Notes under the pieces: generated by a model
Database searches by the model: none
Seen by the model: only the letters and a program-made list of their open reading frames with translations
Told to the model about the DNA's origin: nothing
Program-made: the position numbers and the translations under genes
Assembly: GCF_040654195.1 (NCBI RefSeq)
Contig: NZ_JBFAHM010000018.1
Coordinates: 114,676-178,675, forward strand
DNA from: Hamadaea sp013361475
Lineage (GTDB): Bacteria; Actinomycetota; Actinomycetes; Mycobacteriales; Micromonosporaceae
DNA length: 64,000 nucleotides
Reading direction: 5' to 3'
Part shown: positions 40,482 through 48,982 of the stretch, piece after piece
Numbering within the stretch: position 1 is the stretch's first letter
Layout: each line of letters opens with the position of its first letter

Positions 40482-42287
40482 ATGAGCCACTACCTCAGCA
40501 ACCTCCGCGACCTGCGTTTCATGCTGTTCGAGGTGCTCGACCAGCGGTTGGGCCGGGGGCGCTTCGCCGACCTGGACCGCGACACGGTCGAGCAGATGCT
40601 GGCGGAGGTGGAGCGGCTGGCGACCGGCCCCATCGCGGCCTCGTACGCCGAGGTCGACCGCGATCCGCCGGTCTACGATCCGGCGACCTGCTCGGTGGCC
40701 ATGCCGGCGGCGTTCAAGCGGTCGTTCCAGTCCTACATGGACGCCGAGTGGTGGCGGCTCGACATCCCGGTCGAGGCGGGCGGCGTCGCCGCGCCCCGAT
40801 CCCTGTGGTGGGCGCTGGTCGAACTGATCCAGGGCGCGCAGGCGCCCGTCTTCATGTTCGGCGGCGGTCCGCCCTTCGCCGGTCTGCTGCACCGCATCGG
40901 CACCCCGGCGCAGCAGCGCATCGCCGAGATCATGATCGAGCGCCGCTGGGCGGCGACGATGGTCCTCACCGAGCCGGACGCCGGATCGGACGTGGGGGCC
41001 GGCCGGACCAAGGCGACGCCGCAGCCGGACGGGTCGTGGCACATCGAGGGCGTCAAGCGCTTCATCACCTCGGGCGAGCACGACCTCAGCGAGAACATCA
41101 TGCATTTCGTGCTGGCCCGCCCGGTCGGCACGCCGGGTGCGGGCGGACCGGGGACCAAGGGCCTGTCGATGTTCCTCGTGCCGAAGTTCCACTTCGACGC
41201 GGAGACCGGCGAGCTGGGCGACCGCAACGGCGTCTACGCCACGAACGTCGAGAAGAAGATGGGGATCAAGGTCTCCACCACTTGCGAGCTGCGCTTCGGC
41301 GAACAGCAGCCGGCCGTCGGCCGGCTCGTCGGCGAGCAGCACGACGGGATCGCCCAGATGTTCAAGGTGATCGAGTCGGCTCGGATGCAGGTCGGCGTGA
41401 AGGCGATCGCCACCCTCTCCACCGGCTACCTGAACGCGCTGGCGTACGCGAAGGAGCGGGTGCAGGGGGCGGACCTGACGCGGATGCTCGACAAGACGGC
41501 GCCCCGGGTCACCATCGACCACCATCCGGACGTTCGCCGGATGCTGATGCTGCAGAAGGCGTACGCCGAGGGGTTGCGAGCCACCTACCTCTACGCGGCG
41601 GACTGGCTCGACCGCGACCACCCGCAGGCCACGAACGTCAACGACCTGCTGCTTCCGATCGTCAAGGGCGTCGGCTCCGAGCGCAGCTACGAGATGCTGG
41701 CGCTGTCGCTGCAGACGCTCGGCGGCTCCGGCTTCCTCCAGGACTACCCGTTCGAGCAGTACCTGCGCGACACCAAGATCGACACGCTGTACGAGGGCAC
41801 CACCGGCATCCAGGGCCAGGACTTCTTCTTCCGCAAGATCGTCCGCGACCGCCGGGTGGCGCTCGACCTGCTGCTCGCCGAGATGACCGCCGACGTCGAC
41901 GCCATCGAGTCCACGGAACCGCTCAAGGCCGTGGGCGAAGCTCTCCGCGACGCGATCGAGCAGGTACGCGCGATGGTGGCCACGATGCTGGAATGGCAGG
42001 TGGCCGCCGGCGACGACGTGACCGAGGTCTACAAGGTCGGGCAGAACACGACCCGGCTGCTGATGACCGTCGGCGACCTGATCGTGGGCTGGTTGCTGGC
42101 CAAGCAGGCGTCGGTCGCCGCGACGGCGCTGCCCGACGCGGACGGGGCCGACGCCGACTTCTACACCGGCAAGATCGCCGTCGCCGGGTTCTTCGCCGCG
42201 ACGGTGCTCCCCGAGTTCGCCGCGCGCCGGCGCGTCCTGGAGCAGACCGGCAACGCGCTGATGGGCGTACCCATCTCGGCGTTCTGA
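40482..42287 (+). CDS. Acyl-CoA dehydrogenase, FadE5-like (large actinobacterial type)
   Basis: This protein of about 601 aa is longer than standard acyl-CoA dehydrogenases because of N- and C-terminal additions, as in mycobacterial FadE5. 'MSHYLSNLRDLRFMLFEVL' is the typical start; 'MVLTEPDAGSDVGAGRTKA' is the FAD/substrate region near residue 170; catalytic Glu lies in 'DTLYEGTTGIQGQDFFFRKI' near residue 445. ATG 40482 is preferred over an in-frame ATG at 40473 because TTGACA and TGTGAT boxes place transcription at or near it. It is divergent from the SDR across the palindromic operator. Confidence 0.92.
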   Translation: MSHYLSNLRDLRFMLFEVLDQRLGRGRFADLDRDTVEQMLAEVERLATGPIAASYAEVDRDPPVYDPATCSVAMPAAFKRSFQSYMDAEWWRLDIPVEAGGVAAPRSLWWALVELIQGAQAPVFMFGGGPPFAGLLHRIGTPAQQRIAEIMIERRWAATMVLTEPDAGSDVGAGRTKATPQPDGSWHIEGVKRFITSGEHDLSENIMHFVLARPVGTPGAGGPGTKGLSMFLVPKFHFDAETGELGDRNGVYATNVEKKMGIKVSTTCELRFGEQQPAVGRLVGEQHDGIAQMFKVIESARMQVGVKAIATLSTGYLNALAYAKERVQGADLTRMLDKTAPRVTIDHHPDVRRMLMLQKAYAEGLRATYLYAADWLDRDHPQATNVNDLLLPIVKGVGSERSYEMLALSLQTLGGSGFLQDYPFEQYLRDTKIDTLYEGTTGIQGQDFFFRKIVRDRRVALDLLLAEMTADVDAIESTEPLKAVGEALRDAIEQVRAMVATMLEWQVAAGDDVTEVYKVGQNTTRLLMTVGDLIVGWLLAKQASVAATALPDADGADADFYTGKIAVAGFFAATVLPEFAARRRVLEQTGNALMGVPISAF

Positions 42288-42314
42288 CCGGATGCCGAAA
42301 ACGGTGAGTTGCTC

Positions 42315-42320
42315 TACGGT
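42315..42320 (+). promoter_or_regulatory. Putative leaderless -10 box (TACGGT)
   Basis: TACGGT ends 7 nt before the GTG at 42328 and there is no ribosome site. Confidence 0.5.
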
Positions 42321-42327
42321 GTTGGGC

Positions 42328-43089
42328 GTGAAGCCTCGCCCAGCTTTCGCCCTGTCCTTGGCCGCGTCCTTGCTCGCCGCCACCCTCCTGACCGGCTGTA
42401 CGGGCAATGGCGCCCAGCCGTCCGCCTCCGCTTCCGCGGCCCCTAATGTCACGCCCAGCCTCGACGTCGAAGCCGCCGCCGCGCTCGTGGCCGCCGGAGT
42501 GAAGTCCGGATCGGGCAGCTACAAGATGCACGCCGACATCACGTACGCCGGCGCTCCAGGCGTCCAGCTGGACGTCCAGTCCGACCCCGTGGCCAAGCGA
42601 ATGAAGATGACCGTGGTGAACGGGACCTCGACGATCGAGGCCCGGGTCCTCGGCAGCGACTTCTACCTCACCGGCTTGCCGCAGCTCGGCAAGAAGTGGA
42701 TGAAGGTCGACGGGAGCCAGGTCGAGGGCTTCGGCGACATGTTCGCGATGAGCGAGCAGAACCTGGCCATGCTCAGCGGCGTCGTCGAGATGACCACCGG
42801 GCCCAACGGCGTCTTCCAAGGCTGGGTCGACCCGCAGAAGGCCATGGACAAGGCCGGCTCGACGCAGATCCGCGACGCCCTCGCCAAGGTGGTCAAGGCG
42901 GCCGGTCCGAACGCCCGCATCCCGTTCACCTCGAAGATGGCCGACGGCTATCTCGTCGCGCTGACCACCGAGTACCCGGCCGAGGTCAACAACGCCGTGA
43001 CGCACATGAAGGTCGCCATGACGCTGAGCGACTTCGGTAAGCCGGTGACGGTCACCGCGCCCGCCGCCAAGGACCTCGTCCAGCAGTAG
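42328..43089 (+). CDS. LppX/LprG-like lipoprotein
   Basis: This 253-aa lipoprotein has signal peptide 'FALSLAASLLAATLLTGC' with lipobox LTGC near residue 24. The mature domain matches the LppX_LprAFG fold: 'GSYKMHADITYAGAPGVQLD', 'MVNGTSTIEARVLGSDFYLT'-like strands and a final hydrophobic strand. Mycobacterial members carry lipids across the envelope in a hydrophobic cavity. Its position beside a FadE5-like gene and convergent to the mce operon fits lipid trafficking. The GTG start follows a leaderless-type box. Confidence 0.86.
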   Translation: MKPRPAFALSLAASLLAATLLTGCTGNGAQPSASASAAPNVTPSLDVEAAAALVAAGVKSGSGSYKMHADITYAGAPGVQLDVQSDPVAKRMKMTVVNGTSTIEARVLGSDFYLTGLPQLGKKWMKVDGSQVEGFGDMFAMSEQNLAMLSGVVEMTTGPNGVFQGWVDPQKAMDKAGSTQIRDALAKVVKAAGPNARIPFTSKMADGYLVALTTEYPAEVNNAVTHMKVAMTLSDFGKPVTVTAPAAKDLVQQ

Positions 43090-43103
43090 CCGCAGTACCG
43101 GCT

Positions 43104-43155
43104 TGATCAGCGGAAGTATCGCGGTGTCATAGCCCCACGAAACTTCCGCTGATCA
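43104..43155. terminator. Convergent hairpin, 14-bp perfect arms
   Basis: TGATCAGCGGAAGT and ACTTCCGCTGATCA, 24 bp apart, lie between the convergent lipoprotein gene and the last mce-associated gene. A bidirectional terminator is likely. The long loop is unusual for a simple terminator. Confidence 0.75.
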
Positions 43156-43170
43156 TCACGACGGTGGAGA

Positions 43171-43656
43171 TCAGAGGGCGGAGGCGGCCGAGACCTTCCA
43201 CGCCTCGTCCACCTTCACGAGGGTGAGCACGACCCGGTTCTGGTCGACCTTCTCCCCCGAGATGTTGACGTTGCGCCGGTACTGGTTCACGAACAGCAGG
43301 ACCTGCACGCGGTCCGGCGCGACGTCGATCACCCCGGACGCGCTGACCTGTGCCGTCACCACCGCCTGCTCCTTGACGACCGAGTCCTTGAGCGCGGTGG
43401 TCGTCTTGGCGTACTCGCTGGCGAAGGTGCCGGTGGCGAAGTTCTTCCCGTTGGCGACGGCCGCGTCGAAGGTGCGGTAGTCGTAGGAGAAGATCGCCGC
43501 GGCGGCGGCCGGCGCGACCGCCAGCGCCTCCCGGCTCGCGTCCGCCCGCTGCCGGCTCTGCCAGGTGTCCCACCAGGCGTACCCGGCGAGGCCCGCGACG
43601 ATCAGGATGGCCGTGGCCAGCACGATGACCTGCTTACGCACGATGCGTCCCCTCAT
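43171..43656 (-). CDS. Mce-associated membrane protein
   Basis: This 161-aa protein has one N-terminal TM helix ('QVIVLATAILIVAGLAGYAW', about residues 8-28) and an extracytoplasmic NTF2-like domain with the Mam pattern 'AAIFSYDYRTFDAAVANGKN' and 'VNQYRRNVNISGEKVDQNRV'. Mam proteins stabilise or assist MCE lipid transporters in actinobacteria. The ATG overlaps the upstream Mam stop by 4 nt. It is the last gene of the mce operon. Confidence 0.88.
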   Translation of the reverse strand: MRGRIVRKQVIVLATAILIVAGLAGYAWWDTWQSRQRADASREALAVAPAAAAAIFSYDYRTFDAAVANGKNFATGTFASEYAKTTTALKDSVVKEQAVVTAQVSASGVIDVAPDRVQVLLFVNQYRRNVNISGEKVDQNRVVLTLVKVDEAWKVSAASAL

Positions 43657-44330
43657 CCGACGAACTGCAGCCTGCTGACGAGCCACTTGCCGCTCGCGTC
43701 GTCCTTGGCGAGGTCGAGCTGCATGCGGTAGTGCGAGACCCGGCCGTCCGGCGCCTTCACGTTCGACACCGTCGCGTCGATCGCGACCAGGACGATCGCC
43801 GAGTCGTCGTCCCCGCTGACCAGCCCCGCTCGCAGCACGGTGCCGACCGACCGGACCTTGTTCGTCAGGACCGCCTCGCGTACGCCGGGCATTCCCCGGC
43901 CGAACTCGTCGCCGAATTCGCCGGTGGCTCCGCTCGCGATCCGCGCCAGGTCCGCGTCGACCGTGCCCGCGCTGATCGACACGAAGTTCACGGCGAGCTG
44001 CCGGGCCGCGGTCACCGCCTCGGCGTGCGCGGTCTCCAGCTGCCGCTGCTTCCACCAGCCGTGCCCGGCGTAGGCGGTCGCGGCGAGCGCCACGGCCAGC
44101 ACCGCCGCCAGGATGCGGGCCACGGGCCACTTCGGCGATACGCCGAGAGCAGCGCTCTGCTTCGGCCGCCGCGTCGGCGTCTTCGCCTCGGCCGGGCTCT
44201 CGGGAACGTCGTCGACCGGGGTGTCCGTCGCTGCTGGAGCAGCCGCCCGTGGGCGTGGCCGCGGCGAGCGCTCCGCCGTCAGTTCGGTGGTTTCCACGTC
44301 GTGTTCCTTCCGTGGGTCGTCGGTGCTCAC
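43653..44330 (-). CDS. Mce-associated protein with Pro/Ala-rich cytoplasmic tail
   Basis: This 225-aa protein has a disordered, charged, Pro/Ala-rich N-terminus (about residues 1-70), a TM helix at about 71-92 ('ARILAAVLAVALAATAYAGH') and an extracytoplasmic Mam/NTF2-like domain ending 'SHYRMQLDLAKDDASGKWLV'. The GTG start overlaps the MceF-type gene stop. Together with the next gene it forms the usual pair of Mam proteins at the 3' end of mce operons. Confidence 0.87.
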   Translation of the reverse strand: MSTDDPRKEHDVETTELTAERSPRPRPRAAAPAATDTPVDDVPESPAEAKTPTRRPKQSAALGVSPKWPVARILAAVLAVALAATAYAGHGWWKQRQLETAHAEAVTAARQLAVNFVSISAGTVDADLARIASGATGEFGDEFGRGMPGVREAVLTNKVRSVGTVLRAGLVSGDDDSAIVLVAIDATVSNVKAPDGRVSHYRMQLDLAKDDASGKWLVSRLQFVG

Positions 44331-45622
44331 GGCGCGAGCCCGGACAGGAGGAGCAGCTTCCAGGACTGCTCACCGGCGGTGGCGGCCTGGCCACCGGTGC
44401 CCCCGAAGAGCAGCGGCAGACCATCCGGGCCGATAACGAGCCCGGTGACCGGGTCGTAACCGGCGACTTGTGATGAGGTCTCGACCGAAGAGCCAGGAGT
44501 GCGGTCAGTAACGGGGGATACGCCATCGATGGGGGCGGGCGACGGATCGCCGCTGGTTCGCGGCGCGTTCGCGGAGCCGCGTACGCCGGATCCGCTCGCC
44601 ATCTCGGATCGGGTGCAGCGTCGTTGCCCGGACTTCACGTAGTTGCACGACGGCGGATCGCTCACGTTGAGCACCAGTCCGAGGTGCGCGGTGGCGTCCC
44701 CGGGCGCCACGGTGAAGCCACCGGTGACCACCATCGGATAGACCACCAGCAGCTGTTCGATGCCGTTCAAGCGGCGTACGGCGATTCCGTTGACCGTGAT
44801 CAGGTTGCCCAGCAGCGGGCCGATCGAGGGGTCGACGTCACGCAGCAGGCCTTGCAGCTCTGTCGCCGCCGGCGGCCCGTTCGTCAGCAGCGTACGCAGG
44901 TCGGCGTCGCTGTCCCGGACCGTCTGACTCAGCTGGGCGAGGGCCGCGGCGAACCGCTTGATCTCGTCGGCCGCCTCCGCCTGGGTCTTCAGAACGGTGG
45001 CGGAGTCGTCGATGAGCTTCGTCGTCTGCGGCAGATAGTGGACGGCGTCGGACAGGAGAGCACTGTTCGCGTCGAGCAGCGTACGCAGCGCGGTCTCGTT
45101 CCCCTCGAACGCCGTGCCCAGCTCGTCGACCAGCACGGCGAGTTTGGCGGGGTCGACCGAGGTGACCACCGCGTCCAAATTCGTCAGCAGAGTCTCCACC
45201 GGCAGCGGTACGCCCGTCCGGCCGATCGGGATGACGTCGCCGTCGCCCAGATACGGCCCCGTGTCGGTGTCCGGCCGCAGGTCGACGTACTGCTCGCCGA
45301 CGGCCGATCGGTGCGCCACGACGGCGTGGAGATCCCGGGGCACGCGGCTGTCGCCGGTCATCCGCATCCGCACCCGGACCAGTCCGCCGGCGGGACCCTC
45401 GTGCAGGTCGACGCTCTCCACCCGCCCGACCGGCACACCCCGATAGGTGACCGAGGCATTGGCGAAGATCCCGCCGCTGGTCGGGAAGTCCGCGAACACC
45501 GTGTACGCCCCGGTGAACCGCTCGCCGACCCCGACGAACCGGACGGCGACGTACCCGATGCCCAGGACGCTGACGACGGCGAAGACGAGCAGCTGGAACC
45601 ACGCCAGCCGGGTGATCCTCAT
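44327..45622 (-). CDS. mceF: MCE family protein, sixth subunit (MceF-like)
   Basis: This 431-aa protein has an N-terminal TM helix ('WFQLLVFAVVSVLGIGYVAV'), an MCE beta-barrel domain at about residues 38-115 ('YTVFADFPTSGGIFANASVT', 'YRGVPVGRVESVDLHEG') and a long helical region at about 150-300 that builds the lipid tunnel. A Ser/Thr/Pro-rich C-terminal tail follows. ATGA-type overlaps link it to neighbours. It is one of six different MCE subunits expected to form a hetero-hexamer for lipid import. Confidence 0.92.
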   Translation of the reverse strand: MRITRLAWFQLLVFAVVSVLGIGYVAVRFVGVGERFTGAYTVFADFPTSGGIFANASVTYRGVPVGRVESVDLHEGPAGGLVRVRMRMTGDSRVPRDLHAVVAHRSAVGEQYVDLRPDTDTGPYLGDGDVIPIGRTGVPLPVETLLTNLDAVVTSVDPAKLAVLVDELGTAFEGNETALRTLLDANSALLSDAVHYLPQTTKLIDDSATVLKTQAEAADEIKRFAAALAQLSQTVRDSDADLRTLLTNGPPAATELQGLLRDVDPSIGPLLGNLITVNGIAVRRLNGIEQLLVVYPMVVTGGFTVAPGDATAHLGLVLNVSDPPSCNYVKSGQRRCTRSEMASGSGVRGSANAPRTSGDPSPAPIDGVSPVTDRTPGSSVETSSQVAGYDPVTGLVIGPDGLPLLFGGTGGQAATAGEQSWKLLLLSGLAP

Positions 45623-46851
45623 GCCGTCCTCCCGGCGAGGATCTCGGACAGACCGCCGGTGACTCCCGAGATCTCGCCCGTCGCCGGGTCGTACTCCCAG
45701 GTGACGACGGGTGCCGAAAGCGGCAGTCCGGGAAGCAGCCCGCTGGGCAGCAACCCGCTCGGCAGGATGCCGCTGGACGGGAGGATCGGTGGCAAGGATG
45801 GCAAGATCGGCGGCAGGGACGGCAGGATCGGCGGCAGCGACGGCAACGGGAGCCCCGGCAGGGTCGGGACGGTCGGCGTACCGGGCGTCGTCCCCTTCGC
45901 GACCAGGTTCGACAGGATCGACGCCGCGTCCAGGTCGAGGGTGATGTGCAGCCGCACATAGTCGCCCGCGATCGCCTTCTGCGCGTTCGGCGGGAACGGG
46001 TAGGACAGCATGAGGTCCAGCCCCTTCGGCAACGCGTCCCCCGCGCGTACCAGCTGATCGAGCGTGGGCTGGAGGGCCTTGAGCGAGGCGAGGGTGTCGG
46101 CCTTGCTCTGCTCGATCACGCGCTTGCCCACGGACCCGAGGTCGCGCAGCGCGACCAGCGCGGCCGTGAGCTGAACGCGCTGCCCGGCCAGCACGGTGAG
46201 GCCGGGTTCGAGCGCGTCGACGGCACGGCCGATGGTGTCGGTCTGCTCCGCGAGCTGTTTCGTGAGGCGGTCGAGCGAGTCGAGGGCGCGGACGATGTCG
46301 TCCTTCTGCGCGTCGAGGGCGGCGACGAACTTGTCCAGCTCGCGCAGCGCTCCCTTGGCGTCGGCCTCCCGGCCGCCCAGTGCCTTGCCGACCTCCGTGT
46401 TGATCGTCTTGAGCTGAGCCAGGCCGCCGCCGTTGAGCAGCAGGCCCAGGGCGGCCAGCACCTCTTCGACCTCGGCGCCGCGCTTGGTGCGCTCCAACGG
46501 GATCACGTCGCCGTCGCTGAGCGTCCCCTGTGGACTGTCGGCTGGTGCGGACAGGTCGACGAACTTCTCCCCCAAGAGGCTCGACTGCCGGATCGCGGCG
46601 ATCGCGTTGTCGGGCAGCTTGACCGTGTCCGCGACCCGCATCCGGACGACCGCGGTCCAGCCGTGCAGCTCGACGCCGGTCACGCTGCCGACCGTCACGT
46701 CGTTGACCTTGACCGCCGCCTGCGGGACGAGATCCAGCACATCGGTGAACTCGGCGCTGACGAGGAAGCCGCCCGACGACGGGGCGCCGCCCGGGAGCTG
46801 GCAGCCGGCGGTGGTCAGCGCCACCGCGATCGCGATCAACGCCCGCCTCAT
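45619..46851 (-). CDS. mceE: MCE family lipoprotein, fifth subunit (MceE/LprN-like)
   Basis: This 410-aa protein has signal peptide 'RRALIAIAVALTTAGC' with lipobox TAGC, which marks it as the lipoprotein subunit of the six. The MCE domain is at about residues 30-110 ('LVSAEFTDVLDLVPQAAVKV', 'VTVGSVTGVELHGW'), followed by helices. Near the C-terminus an unusual Pro/Leu array repeats 'LPSLPPI' three times (about residues 330-355), then 'LPSGLLPSGLLPGLPLS'. ATG overlaps the upstream mceD-like stop by 4 nt. Confidence 0.92.
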   Translation of the reverse strand: MRRALIAIAVALTTAGCQLPGGAPSSGGFLVSAEFTDVLDLVPQAAVKVNDVTVGSVTGVELHGWTAVVRMRVADTVKLPDNAIAAIRQSSLLGEKFVDLSAPADSPQGTLSDGDVIPLERTKRGAEVEEVLAALGLLLNGGGLAQLKTINTEVGKALGGREADAKGALRELDKFVAALDAQKDDIVRALDSLDRLTKQLAEQTDTIGRAVDALEPGLTVLAGQRVQLTAALVALRDLGSVGKRVIEQSKADTLASLKALQPTLDQLVRAGDALPKGLDLMLSYPFPPNAQKAIAGDYVRLHITLDLDAASILSNLVAKGTTPGTPTVPTLPGLPLPSLPPILPSLPPILPSLPPILPSSGILPSGLLPSGLLPGLPLSAPVVTWEYDPATGEISGVTGGLSEILAGRTA

Positions 46852-47939
46852 GACCGGCCGCCCAGCAGACGCCGGAGTTGATCGGTCAACGGCAGCTTGC
46901 GGTCGGCCAGCGCCTTGGCCAGCGTCAGGCACTCCACCGGCACCTTCCCGGCGGGAACACTGTCGACGAGGAGTGAGCAGACGAAGCTGGCGGGGTCGTA
47001 GGGCCCCATCGCGTTGTCCCGGGTGTCGGTCGTGCCGGACCGGGGGTTGTACGCGAGATTGAGGTTGGACAGCGCCAACGGCGCGACGTCGAGCACCTCC
47101 CGCAACGCCTGCTGCTGCCGCACCAGTACGCCGGTCAGATCGGCGAGGGCGGCCACGTTGGCCGTCAACTCCGCCCGGTTCTGCTTCACGAACGTCGTGA
47201 TCTGTGCGAGCGCGGAGGCGAGGTCGCGTACGGCGGCGGCCAGTTCGTCCTTCTCCGCCGCCAGCTCCTCCCCGACCTGGGCCATGCGGGCGGTGAATTC
47301 GCGTACGCTCGCGTCGCTCTTCGCCAGCGTGCCGGTGAACTGCTGGAGGTTGACGACCGTGCCGAAGAGGTCCTGCCGGCCGGTCGACAGCGTGTCCAAA
47401 GCCTGGCTGAGCCCGGACAGCGTCTCGTGCAGGTTCTGCCCGTTGCCGGCCAGATTGGCCGCGCCGACGTCGACGAGCTGCGACAACGCACCGTCTTTGT
47501 TCGCGCCCTCCGGGCCGAGCGCGCGATTGAGATCGTCGAGCGACCGATAGATCTCGTCCAGCTCGATCGGCACGACCGTCCGCTCGACCGGCAGGTCCGC
47601 ACCGTCGGCGAGGGCCGGACCACCGGCGTAGGCCGGAGCCAGCTGGACGTAGCGGTCGGCGACCACGCTCGGCGGCACGACGAGGGCCTGTGCGTCGGCA
47701 GGCACCTTCACCCCGGGGTCGTACGCCAACTCGACCCGGACCGTGCGGCCCTCCGGGCGTACCGCGGTGACCTCACCGACCTTGACGCCGAGGACTCGCA
47801 CGTCCGAGCCCTCGTGGACGCCCACCGCCGCGCTGAAGTGCGCCACCACCCGGTTCATCGGCTTGTCCCGCAGCATCACGACGAGCGCCACGGCGACGGC
47901 GGGCACCAGCGCCGCGGCGACGATCACGCGCGCCTTCAC
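46848..47939 (-). CDS. mceD: MCE family protein, fourth subunit (MceD-like)
   Basis: This 363-aa protein has an N-terminal TM helix ('ARVIVAAALVPAVAVALVVM'), an MCE domain at about 32-112 ('VVAHFSAAVGVHEGSDVRVL', 'GVKVGEVTAVRPEGRTVRVE') and coiled-helical tunnel segments at about 140-290. Unlike MceE it lacks a lipobox. The GTG start overlaps the upstream stop. It is a component of the MCE lipid transporter. Confidence 0.91.
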   Translation of the reverse strand: MKARVIVAAALVPAVAVALVVMLRDKPMNRVVAHFSAAVGVHEGSDVRVLGVKVGEVTAVRPEGRTVRVELAYDPGVKVPADAQALVVPPSVVADRYVQLAPAYAGGPALADGADLPVERTVVPIELDEIYRSLDDLNRALGPEGANKDGALSQLVDVGAANLAGNGQNLHETLSGLSQALDTLSTGRQDLFGTVVNLQQFTGTLAKSDASVREFTARMAQVGEELAAEKDELAAAVRDLASALAQITTFVKQNRAELTANVAALADLTGVLVRQQQALREVLDVAPLALSNLNLAYNPRSGTTDTRDNAMGPYDPASFVCSLLVDSVPAGKVPVECLTLAKALADRKLPLTDQLRRLLGGRS

Positions 47940-48982
47940 TTCGAACCACCTGTCGGTAGATAGCCCTGGACGAGACCGGCCACATAGGAGTCGAACCAGC
48001 GGCCGTTGCCGACGACGTTGGCGAACGCGTTGACGAACGGGGCCAGGCTGGTCAGCGTGTTCTCGAGCTTGGTCCGGTTGCGTTGCAGCACACCGACGAA
48101 AGCCCGCAATTTCTGCAGCGCGGGTTGCAGCGTCTTCTTGGTGTCGGTGATGAAGCCGGAGATCTGGTCCGCCAGCTGAGAGGTGGCGACCAGCAGCGTG
48201 TGGATCGCGTCCCGGCGCGCGTGTACCTCGGCGAGCAGCAGGTCGGCGTCCGAGATCAGGCGCTGGAACTCCTCGTCCCGCTGGGCGAGGACGGCGGTGA
48301 CGTTCTTGGACCGCGCGAGCAGCTCGCGAAGTTGGTCGTCGCGCGAAGCGACCGTCTGCGAAAGCCGCGAGAGCCCGGTCAGCGAGGCCTTCACACTGGC
48401 CGGAGTGTCGGCGAAGGTCTCCGAGAGCACGCTGAACGCCTGCGCCAGTTGCTGCGTGTCGATCTGCTGCAACGTGCCGGCCAACCCGGTGACCGCCTGC
48501 ATCACGTCGAACGGGGAGGCGGTCCGGTCGAGCGGGATCTCGCCGCGCAGCTCGCCGCCGCCTTGGGGATCCAGCGCGAGGAACTTCTGGCCCAGCACCG
48601 TTTTGATCCGGATGGTGGCGCCGGTCCTCTCCCCAAGAACGACGCCACGCACCCGGAACCCCACCCGGACGTAGGCGCCATTCCCACTCTGGGCGAGTTC
48701 AATCTCCGTGACCTTGCCGACTTTCACGCCGGCCACGCGCACCTCGTTGCCGGGCGCCAGCCCGCTCGCGTCCCGGAACGCCGCGCTGTAGCTGGTCCCG
48801 CCGCCGATGAGCGGCAGGTCCTCGATCTGGAACGCCGCCAGGAGCAGCGCGAACAGCACCGCGACGCCCACACCGCCGACCACCGCCGGCCGAGCGTGAT
48901 CATTGCGCCGGCGACGCTGTTGATTCGGGCGTTTCACCGCTCGAAGCAGCATGGCTGACGCGACGATCAAGCGAGTCCGCAT
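47936..48982 (-). CDS. mceC: MCE family protein, third subunit (MceC-like)
   Basis: This 348-aa protein has a basic N-terminus, a TM helix at about residues 35-55 ('VVGGVGVAVLFALLLAAFQI') and an MCE domain at about 60-145 ('YSAAFRDASGLAPGNEVRVA', 'GVKVGKVTEIELAQSGNGAY', 'VLGQKFLALDPQGGGEL'). Long helices follow. The ATG overlaps the upstream stop as TGATG. The C-terminus 'VNAFANVVGNGRWFDSYVAG' matches the conserved end of this subunit type. Confidence 0.91.
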   Translation of the reverse strand: MRTRLIVASAMLLRAVKRPNQQRRRRNDHARPAVVGGVGVAVLFALLLAAFQIEDLPLIGGGTSYSAAFRDASGLAPGNEVRVAGVKVGKVTEIELAQSGNGAYVRVGFRVRGVVLGERTGATIRIKTVLGQKFLALDPQGGGELRGEIPLDRTASPFDVMQAVTGLAGTLQQIDTQQLAQAFSVLSETFADTPASVKASLTGLSRLSQTVASRDDQLRELLARSKNVTAVLAQRDEEFQRLISDADLLLAEVHARRDAIHTLLVATSQLADQISGFITDTKKTLQPALQKLRAFVGVLQRNRTKLENTLTSLAPFVNAFANVVGNGRWFDSYVAGLVQGYLPTGGSK

